64,000 bases of DNA, from positions 49,457-113,456 of the forward strand of contig CALBIL010000059.1 of NCBI GenBank assembly GCA_937892945.1. Reading direction: 5' to 3'. The stretch comes from an uncultured euryarchaeote (lineage in GTDB: Archaea > Thermoplasmatota > Poseidoniia > Poseidoniales > Poseidoniaceae). Position numbers and translations under genes: made by a program. The notes beneath the pieces are model-generated. The model saw nothing but the letters and a program-made list of their open reading frames with translations. It had not been told where the DNA came from and ran no database searches. Positions 49,829 to 57,601 of this stretch are shown here, in pieces; position 1 is the first letter of the stretch, and every line of letters begins with the position of its first letter.

Positions 49829-51067
49829 ATGCGAACTCAAGTGTTCCTCATTTTGATGTTCTTGAGTATCCTTGCAGTCCCCTTCGCTTCTCCCGAAGAG
49901 AGTGGAGAATTGAACCTCGTCGCTTCCAAACCTCTCCCCGAGCAAAGCAGTTCCGAAACAGTCATTCATGAGAACTTCCTTTCCCAAGACGGGCCTTATG
50001 AGGTCAAGAATACACCCGGTATAGTACACCTTTCTTGGTGGAAATGGAGTGAAGAAACCAATTCTGATTGGCCGGATGATGATGCACAGTCTCGTCTTGG
50101 TGAATTAGGCCTTGAAGATGGAACAGTATCTCTGTTTAACGAGGCTCAAGGGGACAATCTAACGCTTGATGAGGGGCTTCTTTTGGGCCGTCAACATTCG
50201 CGTGAACAGCAAATACTGGCCTTGGACGGGTCAATCGAAGTTGTGAGCAATGAATACAATGAATGGTTTTTACGTTTCCCAGTTGAAATGACTCCATTGA
50301 TGAATTTGAGTGAAAACACCGTGCTCTATTTCTTTATCACCGAAGATGATGCTACAGACAATCATGGACGTGAAGCGACTCATTTAGTTCGCGACATGAA
50401 GCCCGAAATTGGATTTTCAAACATGCAAGGAAACACGACTGAAACAGTGTGGGAAATTCCACCTGAGCATCTGCTTGCTGCAGGTATTGATTTGGAATCC
50501 AATCCATACGGCTGGCATATTACCTTGGCTTTTTTTGGTGAAGCTGAAGGTGACGACACCAATCGATTACTTGCTTTGTACCACACATCTCTTCCAACTC
50601 GGTGGGAAAACAGCACTGCTGGACATTTAGCCCTTCCAGTGTTTTTACTCATTTTCGCCAGTGTTCTTGCATCTGGGGCAGTTGGTAGTGCGATGAAAAG
50701 GGAAAAAGGCATGCCTAAATTGAATGCAGAATGGGCTGCTGGGAGCCACCTTGCTGCCCATTTCACGTTCCGGGCAGGCAATCAAAAGGTTACGCTTAAA
50801 TCCTGTGAATCTGAACCTCCTTGGCAAATCAAAGGCGGATTTAAAAACAAACGAATCGCTCCACATTCAGAACTCGAATTCACCCTTCGATTCAAAGAAC
50901 GGTTTGATACTGACTGCCAAATTTCTTTGGCTCTTGAAGTCGAAGAACTTGGAACTTGGACTCAATACCTCCGCCTCTCAACTCCACCTCATCTTTCAAC
51001 AAAGAATGGGCAAAGTGTTGAAACCAATGAACTCGAAGCATCGAATGGTGAACCCAATGAATCTTGA
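49829..51067 (+). CDS. Secreted or membrane-anchored protein of unknown function
   Basis: 412 residues. A GTG at 49820 overlaps the upstream stop, but the ATG at 49829 starts a good signal peptide (TQVFLILMFLSILAVPFASP). The exterior part of about 250 residues is acidic and beta-rich. One membrane helix lies near 265-285 (ALPVFLLIFASVLASGAVG). The C-terminal cytoplasmic 120 residues look like a compact beta domain (HFTFRAGNQKVTLKSC, IAPHSELEFTLRF). It overlaps the Lrp gene start. Family unknown. Confidence 0.7.
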   Translation: MRTQVFLILMFLSILAVPFASPEESGELNLVASKPLPEQSSSETVIHENFLSQDGPYEVKNTPGIVHLSWWKWSEETNSDWPDDDAQSRLGELGLEDGTVSLFNEAQGDNLTLDEGLLLGRQHSREQQILALDGSIEVVSNEYNEWFLRFPVEMTPLMNLSENTVLYFFITEDDATDNHGREATHLVRDMKPEIGFSNMQGNTTETVWEIPPEHLLAAGIDLESNPYGWHITLAFFGEAEGDDTNRLLALYHTSLPTRWENSTAGHLALPVFLLIFASVLASGAVGSAMKREKGMPKLNAEWAAGSHLAAHFTFRAGNQKVTLKSCESEPPWQIKGGFKNKRIAPHSELEFTLRFKERFDTDCQISLALEVEELGTWTQYLRLSTPPHLSTKNGQSVETNELEASNGEPNES

Positions 51068-51515
51068 TGAAACCGACCGTGCGCTCTTGGCTGCTATGCT
51101 TGAAGATGCTCGAACTAGTCAACGAGCGCTAGCACGCAAGGTTGGAATAGCCCAAGGAACAGTTCTCAATCGTATTCGGCGAATGGAAGAGGCGGGCATC
51201 ATCAAAGGCTACAGCGTAATCCTCGATCCAGCTTCAATGGGCTGGACGATGACCATCATGGCGGGACTCCGTATCCTCAAAGGAAGGATGATCGATGTTC
51301 AGACTAAAATCGCCGCAGATCCTCGAGTTTTTGCCGTGTACGATGTAACAGGTGAATGGGATTCGATGGTTCTGGCACGCGTCAAGGACCGAGAAGATCT
51401 TGATAACCTCACAAAGACAGTCTTTACGCTTGAAGGCGTTTCACGCTCGTTTACCCATGTCGTGCTCAATACAGTCAAGGAAGACGGCATGCCTAAACCG
51501 CCTTCAAAGTTGTAA
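51057..51515 (+). CDS. Lrp/AsnC-family transcription regulator
   Basis: 152 residues from the ATG at 51057, preceded by GGTGAACCCA. The track extends upstream to 50724 in error. The N-terminal helix-turn-helix (LDETDRALLAAMLEDARTSQRALARKVGIAQGTVLNRIRRMEEAGII in pieces) precedes a RAM/ACT ligand-binding domain (DPRVFAVYDVTGEWDSMVLA). Archaeal Lrp proteins respond to amino acids and control metabolism genes. It overlaps the previous stop by 11 bases and converges with the Toprim gene. Confidence 0.92.
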   Translation: MNLDETDRALLAAMLEDARTSQRALARKVGIAQGTVLNRIRRMEEAGIIKGYSVILDPASMGWTMTIMAGLRILKGRMIDVQTKIAADPRVFAVYDVTGEWDSMVLARVKDREDLDNLTKTVFTLEGVSRSFTHVVLNTVKEDGMPKPPSKL

Positions 51516-51516
51516 T

Positions 51517-52005
51517 TTACGAGTTGAATTCGCCAGGGTCTTCTTGCTCGATAAAAGGTGACAGTTCGACATCATAACTCTTCAACGATTCGACGACACG
51601 CGTTTCTGGTTTCAGCGCTTTCAACAATTGATTGCGTAAGATATGGCACACCTTCACATCGAGACTTTCAAGGCGCTGAGTAAGCGTTTTTTGTAACCGA
51701 GTACCAGTACGATCCCAATCCATGAGGAGGCAAATACTTGGTCCACCATCCGGGTTGCGCGTGCCGTAATTCTCGTACAAGTATGTGATAAAACGGTCTA
51801 AGTCCCAGCCCCTATTGAGAACTTCAAGCGGCCCAACAAATCCGAGAACTTCCAGAGCAGCACGGTCGCGTTTCCCCTCGAGAACGACCGGCCAATTGTG
51901 TTCACGGTTTTTTTTACGCGCCTCACCTAATGCCGAACCTGCAAGAGCAAACCGTTCTGCGGCATTACCACTGCCGAGTGGTGAGCGATGTTTTTGGTCA
52001 CGCAT
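51517..52005 (-). CDS. Toprim-domain protein
   Basis: 162 residues. The Toprim glutamate is in WPVVLEGKRDRAALEVLGF and the DxD in CLLMDWDRTGTR. It is a small stand-alone Toprim domain like the archaeal UPF0292/RNase M5-type nucleases; no other domain is visible. It could act in RNA or DNA processing. Its ATG directly follows the DUF167 stop with no gap, so the two are one transcript. Confidence 0.85.
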   Translation of the reverse strand: MRDQKHRSPLGSGNAAERFALAGSALGEARKKNREHNWPVVLEGKRDRAALEVLGFVGPLEVLNRGWDLDRFITYLYENYGTRNPDGGPSICLLMDWDRTGTRLQKTLTQRLESLDVKVCHILRNQLLKALKPETRVVESLKSYDVELSPFIEQEDPGEFNS

Positions 52006-52326
52006 TCATTCTTCCTCCAAGTATGTCCCAAGCAATTGAATTAATGCGTCCGAGGATATGCTTTCAATTCGTATTTTCTTACTTCTTGACGCTGCCCCAC
52101 TTACGATCTGCAATTGGCTTTTGGGGATTTCAAGTGAGGTGGAAAGGACATGTAAGGCTGCGGTATTGGCTTTTCCTTTTTCCGCTTCAGCACGAACAGC
52201 AACCGTCAATCGCCCCCGCCATTCATTGAAGCCAACAATGCCCTGTCTTTTCGCTCCAGGCTGAACTTCGACATCGAGTATTACCGCTCCGTCCAATGTG
52301 GATTGAACGCCCGTGGAAATCGCCAT
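52006..52326 (-). CDS. DUF167 (YggU-like) family protein
   Basis: 106 residues from the ATG at 52326; the track start at 52521 is too far upstream. The family core is present: VEVQPGAKRQGIVGFNEWRGRLTVAV, EKGKANTAALHVLS and IVSGAASRSKKIRI, ending in EEE. This is a small alpha/beta protein family of unknown function, often beside RNA-processing genes. It lies divergent to the cox operon. Confidence 0.9.
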   Translation of the reverse strand: MAISTGVQSTLDGAVILDVEVQPGAKRQGIVGFNEWRGRLTVAVRAEAEKGKANTAALHVLSTSLEIPKSQLQIVSGAASRSKKIRIESISSDALIQLLGTYLEEE

Positions 52327-52504
52327 CGAATCAATCAATGAATGCCCGTTTATCAACCTGCCATCTGACTGCGATATCTCGTATTTCGGGCAGATGTGCC
52401 AATTTGAACGCCTTAGGCATTTTTTTAATGCTTGAAAACCATCCCGTAAAGACATGAAAGTTGAACGACAAATATGTCGCGCAGCACCTTGTATTCCACA
52501 AGGG

Positions 52505-52510
52505 TTTAAG
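52505..52510 (+). promoter_or_regulatory. Candidate TATA element of the cox operon
   Basis: TTTAAG about 36-41 bases before the coxB ATG, with GAGGA (52535-52539) as the ribosome-binding site. Transcription would start near 52530, giving a very short leader. The 219-base divergent region holds nothing else recognisable. Confidence 0.4.
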
Positions 52511-52545
52511 TTCGGTACCATCGGCCCTAATATTGAGGATAATCT

Positions 52546-53529
52546 ATGCCTGCTGAAGACACTGTTTTCAATGTCGTGTATGACAAATATATGTTTTGGA
52601 GTATCCTCGTGGGTGTCTTCACCTTTGGATGGATGTTTATCGCTATGCTGCGCTACCGCGACGGTGTAGAGCCTGTTGAGAATTTAGAAAAGTACCACAT
52701 CGAAGTTGGTTCTTTTCCCGTTGATAGCCACAACACAAAACTGGAAGTCGCCTTCTATTTACTGCCAACGATTCTTGTTGTTTGGCTCACAATGATTGCT
52801 TTGGCCTCAAACTATTCCGCATGGACCATTCCAAGCGATGAAGATACCTTCAATGTCGATGTTATCGGCAAGCAATGGTTCTGGGAATTCCACTATCAAG
52901 AAGAACTTACGTGGGAAGATGACCCAAGCATCACGTACGTCAATGTTGATTGGTCTGCAACTGATCTTACAGTCGATACTCGTGGTTCCGAGGCTACGAA
53001 TGTAACCGTCGAAATAGACGGCGTAAAATTCGATTATGCCGTAGATTTAGTTGCGGAAATGGCTTCGATTTCAGATTTCTATCTGGATGTTAATCTTCAC
53101 AGCGTCGTTACTGTCTATGACGCCAATGACGTTTTACTTCACACCTGGGAACACCTTCCTGTCGGCACTATTCTTTCAACTGCTGGCGGTGAAAATTTGA
53201 TCATCCCTTGCGATGAGAGTTCTACTTTGGACCTCTATTCCCGCCCACACGACGACTCTAATCCAGCCTATGTCGGCGTTCAACACGCATTCTGGTTGCC
53301 AGAATGGGGCGTTAAGGAAGATTTAGTCCCTGGACTTGAGGCGGGTACAGTTATGACGTTCATGCCGGATGATGCGGGTACTTTCCCGATCCGCTGTGCA
53401 GAATACTGTGGCCTTTACCACTCGAAGATGGTTGGATTCATCGACATCGTCGCTCGTGATGGTGCATCATGTGCAGCCGACACGGGAATTAAGAAAATGG
53501 ATACCGGCGGCGATGGAGGCGGGTACTGA
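52546..53529 (+). CDS. coxB: Cytochrome c oxidase subunit II
   Basis: 327 residues. Two N-terminal membrane helices (MFWSILVGVFTFGWMFIAML and AFYLLPTILVVWLTMIALAS) anchor the CuA cupredoxin domain. Residues of the CuA site are visible: VQHAFWLPEWG and FPIRCAEYCGLYHSKM (two Cys, His and Met). IGKQWFWEFHY is the family's electron-entry tryptophan region. It accepts electrons from the donor and passes them to heme a in subunit I. An extended acidic loop between about 125 and 200 is longer than usual. It is the first gene of coxBACD and its stop overlaps the coxA start. Confidence 0.95.
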   Translation: MPAEDTVFNVVYDKYMFWSILVGVFTFGWMFIAMLRYRDGVEPVENLEKYHIEVGSFPVDSHNTKLEVAFYLLPTILVVWLTMIALASNYSAWTIPSDEDTFNVDVIGKQWFWEFHYQEELTWEDDPSITYVNVDWSATDLTVDTRGSEATNVTVEIDGVKFDYAVDLVAEMASISDFYLDVNLHSVVTVYDANDVLLHTWEHLPVGTILSTAGGENLIIPCDESSTLDLYSRPHDDSNPAYVGVQHAFWLPEWGVKEDLVPGLEAGTVMTFMPDDAGTFPIRCAEYCGLYHSKMVGFIDIVARDGASCAADTGIKKMDTGGDGGGY

Positions 53530-55868
53530 TGTACAAGCGACTCACACTTCTTGCTCTCGTGCTGGTCATGCTTGTAGCAGCTCCACAATTCGAGGCTATG
53601 CCTACTGGGATCGGTAGTGCGGCAGACGGCGGATGCAGCTGTCACGCAGGTGCTTCACCTGACACGAACGTCATCGTAACCGGATTGCCGGGCTCTTTCA
53701 ATGCAAGTGAAACCTATGCCTTCACAGTAACCGTTCAAAACGAGGTGATGGAACTCTACAACGATGGCGTCATCGAAGAAGATGGCACTGGATGGAATGG
53801 CCGTGCAGGTGGATTTAGAATCCTTACCACTGGCGGCATGGTTTCGACCGTCAATGAATCACTCAGCCACGAGATGGACGGCGGACTCACGCATACAACA
53901 GAAGGAAATACCGTTCGTACTTGGGATTTCGAATGGGTCGCTCCTGCTGATGACTCCAAAGTTGTCGATTTCACCATTTACGGTAACGCCGTCAACGGAG
54001 GGGCCGGTGCTGGTGGCGATTATTGGAATCAAGCGGACCTTTCTATTCCTGGATTGAATGCTGACGATACCGGACCAAGTGCTCGTACTTTGGTTGTGCT
54101 TCTTACTGCTATTGGTCTTTCACTCGGTATGGTTTTGCTTGGTGTCCTGTGGGTCTTCTACACTCGCTCTCCTCAAACATTCACCATTGCAAAGTTCTGG
54201 TCGTATCTCAAGCCTTGGTTGACGACCACAGACCACAAAGAAGTCGGAATTCTTTACTTCTTGTTTGGATTTACATTCTTCCTTGTTGGTGGAGTGTTGG
54301 CACTTCTGTTCCGTATTCAACTTGCTTTACCCGAGAACACATTCTTGACCGAGACCGAATACAACTCTTTCTTCACTCTTCACGGAACGACCATGATTTT
54401 CTTGGCTGCTATGCCAATGATTGCTGGTTTCATGAACTATGTTTTACCGCTTCAAATTGGTGCAAAGGACCTTGCTTTCCCTCGAATTAACGCCATGGGT
54501 CTTTGGCTCTTGGTGTTCTCAAGTCCCTTGATTTACACTGGAATTTGGTCTGGTGAAGGAGCCGATATCACATGGGTCATGTACCCTCCATATTCTTCTT
54601 TGACAGAAGGTAGCCTTGGCGCAGAAATGGCCCAATACGGCTCGAACCCCGGGACAACCGCTTTCCTCTCTGGAATGCTGATGCTCGGAGCTTCTTCGAC
54701 GCTTGGTGGTGTCAACTTCATCACCACGGTATTCACCATGCGCGCCCCCGGCGTTGGATGGATGAAGATGCCACTGTTCTCATGGTCAGTCTTCGTCAGT
54801 GTGTTCATGCTCTACATGTCTTTGCCTGCATTCATTATCGGTGTGGCGTTCCTGTTATTCGACCATACCATCGGAACGGTGTTCTTCACCTCTGGAGGAG
54901 ACAGTTTACTGTTCCAACATCTGTTCTGGTTCTTCGGACACCCTGAAGTCTACGTGGTGATTGTACCGGCCTTTGGTATTGTCTCTGAAGTGTTAGCAAC
55001 CAGTGCTCGTCGTTCGATCTTCGGTTACAAATCAATGGTCTTTGCAATGGCGGGTATCGGAATTGTTGGTTTCATTGTCTGGGGCCACCACATGCTCACT
55101 TCGGGAATGGACCCCTTCTGGCGTGCCGCATTCATGATTACGACCATGGCTGTTGCGATTCCGACGGGCGCGAAAATCTTCAACTGGTTGATGACGATTT
55201 GGGGCGGTAGCCTTGTCATGCGCACCCACACTCTGTGGTCGCTTGGATTCCTCATCACCTTCACCCTTGGTGGAATCTCTGGAATGTTCTTCCCTGTTGC
55301 CGGCATGGACATGCACTTCCACGATTCTTACTTCGTTGTTGCTCACTTCCACTATGTCTTCATCGGCGGTACTGTCTTCGCTCTTTTCTCTGGTGTGTAC
55401 TACTGGTACCCAAAGGCTACTGGCAAGAAACTCGATGAGACGCTTGGTCTGTGGCATTTCTTGATTGGGTTCTCAGCATACAACGCTACGTTCTGGCCAA
55501 TGCACGCCCTCGGTATTATGGGCATGCCTCGCCGAACACACAGTTATACTGTGGAAAGTGGCTTTGCAGAATACAACATGGCCATCAGTATCTTTTCTTT
55601 CATCTTCGGATTAAGTCAACTGCTCCTCGTGTGGAACATCATCAAGTCAAATAGACACGGTGAGCCTGCTGGTAAAGATCCATGGGGCGGATGGTCACTC
55701 GAATGGGCAACAACCTCTCCGCCACCGACTCCATCCTTTGATATCATTCCAACTCAGGGCGATATGAACATCAAGTATGGTCACCACGATTCTTCAAAGG
55801 TAGCCATTGGCGATACATTATGGAAAGCGAAACCCAAGGCCATTGTGATCAAGGAGGCGGAAGAATGA
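53529..55868 (+). CDS. coxA: Cytochrome c oxidase subunit I with an N-terminal choice-of-anchor-like exterior domain
   Basis: 779 residues, about 230 longer than usual. The extra N-terminus has a signal peptide and a beta domain with the GGCSCHAGASPDTN start and the WVAPADDSKVVDF strand typical of choice-of-anchor/Reeler-like domains. A membrane helix (VVLLTAIGLSLGMVLLGVLWVF) follows, then the oxidase core. Core ligands are the heme a His in LHGTTMIFL, the CuB and cross-linked Tyr segment WFFGHPEVYVVIVPAFG, and the heme histidines in HDSYFVVAHFHYV. The GHPEVY glutamate suggests an A1-type D channel. It reduces oxygen to water and pumps protons. Confidence 0.95.
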   Translation: MYKRLTLLALVLVMLVAAPQFEAMPTGIGSAADGGCSCHAGASPDTNVIVTGLPGSFNASETYAFTVTVQNEVMELYNDGVIEEDGTGWNGRAGGFRILTTGGMVSTVNESLSHEMDGGLTHTTEGNTVRTWDFEWVAPADDSKVVDFTIYGNAVNGGAGAGGDYWNQADLSIPGLNADDTGPSARTLVVLLTAIGLSLGMVLLGVLWVFYTRSPQTFTIAKFWSYLKPWLTTTDHKEVGILYFLFGFTFFLVGGVLALLFRIQLALPENTFLTETEYNSFFTLHGTTMIFLAAMPMIAGFMNYVLPLQIGAKDLAFPRINAMGLWLLVFSSPLIYTGIWSGEGADITWVMYPPYSSLTEGSLGAEMAQYGSNPGTTAFLSGMLMLGASSTLGGVNFITTVFTMRAPGVGWMKMPLFSWSVFVSVFMLYMSLPAFIIGVAFLLFDHTIGTVFFTSGGDSLLFQHLFWFFGHPEVYVVIVPAFGIVSEVLATSARRSIFGYKSMVFAMAGIGIVGFIVWGHHMLTSGMDPFWRAAFMITTMAVAIPTGAKIFNWLMTIWGGSLVMRTHTLWSLGFLITFTLGGISGMFFPVAGMDMHFHDSYFVVAHFHYVFIGGTVFALFSGVYYWYPKATGKKLDETLGLWHFLIGFSAYNATFWPMHALGIMGMPRRTHSYTVESGFAEYNMAISIFSFIFGLSQLLLVWNIIKSNRHGEPAGKDPWGGWSLEWATTSPPPTPSFDIIPTQGDMNIKYGHHDSSKVAIGDTLWKAKPKAIVIKEAEE

Positions 55869-57175
55869 GCGGACACGGAGCGCACGTTGAGAACGGAATT
55901 TGGATGCGCGCAGTCATGATGGGAGGAATTCTCCTTACGATCGGTGTTCTGTTGTTTGCAACGCTTGGCGTTGCCATGGCCGATGTGAAGCACGATACTT
56001 GGGCAGAGTTGGAAGATGATTATCATCATGAAGAAACCGTACTCGCAGCACAAGACAATATATCTGCACACGATGCTAAAGAACTTGAACATCTTCACCA
56101 CGAGGTCGAACAAGCTCATCTCTCGTACTTGTCGTATCGAGTCTCTGGAATCACCATTCTCTTGATGTCTATTGCATATGCTTCCTTCATCGGTGTTGGT
56201 GGTTTCCTTAACGCAAGTAAATCAAACGCTGATGACGACCATGGCGACGACCATGGCGATGAGTATGGTGGCGACCACCACGGTTCTGCTTCACCAATCA
56301 TCTTTGCTTTCGGTATCATGCTCTTTTTGGCAGGATTCCCAGACTTCGTCATCGCTTGTAAGGCGTTGTTGAATGCCAGCGTCACTGCGGACCTCGGTAT
56401 GCTGACTTTGAGTTTAGTTGGCTTGTTGACCATTGTTATCGCCGTTTCGAACTGGTGGTTCGAAGATTTACCTTTCACGGGTGCTGGTGAACAAATTGCA
56501 ACATCATATCCCTTTGAAGGCGAACATATCCGTAAGGCTGGATTATGGGTCTTCATTATGTCTGAGATTATGGTTTTCGCAACCTTCTTTTCTTCCTACC
56601 TCCGTATGCGGACTGAATGGTGTACTGATTGGGCAATCCGTGATGGCGTTGAAGCCTGTAAGGATGTCCCAGAAGGAACGGTTGTAACCGCATCGGATTT
56701 ATTGCGATATGATTTTGCAACTTTACTTCCAGGTGCAATCAATACCTTTGCTCTGATCATTTCATCCTATACGATTGTCTTGGCATTGAAGACTGCACGT
56801 AACACGAAATGGGAAGCACCTACCGGCTTCATGGGCAAACTCATGCCAACCCGAAAGGCAGCAATCCGCAACTATCTGATTGCAACTCTCATGCTTGGTT
56901 CGTTGTTTATCGTTCTCAAACTTGTTGAATGGAGCCATTTGGTTGCAGAGGGCTTCGACATCGGAACCGTTCAAGGTTCCATCTTCTACATCGCTACGGG
57001 AGCACACGGGCTGCACGTCTTCATTGGCTTGCTGGTTATGTTGTATCTCGTCTTCAAGGCTGACACGGTAGGCTTTGATGAAGACAATGCACAGGGGATT
57101 GAATACTTCGGTCTCTACTGGCACTTTGTCGACTTGGCTTGGGTAGTTATCTTCCCGGCATTCTATCTGTACTGA
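55865..57175 (+). CDS. coxC: Cytochrome c oxidase subunit III with extended N-terminus
   Basis: 436 residues from the ATG at 55865, overlapping the coxA stop and preceded by a strong AAGGAGG site. The canonical five-helix subunit III part begins near AGLWVFIMSEIMVFATFFSSYL and ends in GLYWHFVDLAWVVIFPAFYLY. It is preceded by about 230 extra residues with four more membrane helices and a Asp/His-rich loop (DDDHGDDHGDEYGGDHHG). Subunit III stabilises the oxidase core. The extension could be a second small membrane domain of unknown role. Confidence 0.92.
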   Translation: MSGHGAHVENGIWMRAVMMGGILLTIGVLLFATLGVAMADVKHDTWAELEDDYHHEETVLAAQDNISAHDAKELEHLHHEVEQAHLSYLSYRVSGITILLMSIAYASFIGVGGFLNASKSNADDDHGDDHGDEYGGDHHGSASPIIFAFGIMLFLAGFPDFVIACKALLNASVTADLGMLTLSLVGLLTIVIAVSNWWFEDLPFTGAGEQIATSYPFEGEHIRKAGLWVFIMSEIMVFATFFSSYLRMRTEWCTDWAIRDGVEACKDVPEGTVVTASDLLRYDFATLLPGAINTFALIISSYTIVLALKTARNTKWEAPTGFMGKLMPTRKAAIRNYLIATLMLGSLFIVLKLVEWSHLVAEGFDIGTVQGSIFYIATGAHGLHVFIGLLVMLYLVFKADTVGFDEDNAQGIEYFGLYWHFVDLAWVVIFPAFYLY

Positions 57176-57184
57176 GGTGATTAA

Positions 57185-57547
57185 ATGGGCGAACACGTTG
57201 AATTTATGGGCAAAGACATCTACTTCTGGAACTTTCTGGTGTTGATGTTTTTCACTCTTTTCGAAGTCGGTGCAGTCTTCTACGATACTGTCCCTGGAAC
57301 TGATATAGCGATTACGAAAATGACGGTCTGGATCATTTTGATTGTCGTTGGTATCGTCAAAGGATTCGGAATCGCAGCTTTCTTCATGCATTTGAAAGAC
57401 GACCCTCGCATCTACACCCGAACCGCACTGTTCCCAGTGCTCTTCGTTATTCTGATGCTCTGGGGTATTGGATTGTCAAACCCTGCTGGTGTCACTGATC
57501 TTCCAAGTTGGTGTACACCGAACTGGGACTATGCAGAGACGCGGTAA
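57185..57547 (+). CDS. coxD: Cytochrome c oxidase subunit IV (prokaryotic type)
   Basis: 120 residues with three helices (FWNFLVLMFFTLFEVGAVF, MTVWIILIVVGIVKGFGIAAFFMH, LFPVLFVILMLWGIGLS), matching the short prokaryotic COX IV. FMHLKDDPR is a typical family element. It assembles with subunits I-III. It lies 9 bases after coxC, preceded by GAGGTGAT. Confidence 0.85.
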   Translation: MGEHVEFMGKDIYFWNFLVLMFFTLFEVGAVFYDTVPGTDIAITKMTVWIILIVVGIVKGFGIAAFFMHLKDDPRIYTRTALFPVLFVILMLWGIGLSNPAGVTDLPSWCTPNWDYAETR

Positions 57548-57601
57548 GCCAATTGCATAGCCGGCAAAGGTTTGATAGACTCCACCTCTCGGATATTTAC
57601 T

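Noticed and set aside
50724-51056. Upstream extension of the Lrp ORF
   Set aside because: Overlaps the previous gene entirely and has no family match; the conserved HTH begins at 51057.
53620-53660. c-type heme site in the CoxA N-terminal domain
   Set aside because: The motif is C-x-C-H, not C-x-x-C-H, so covalent heme attachment is not supported.
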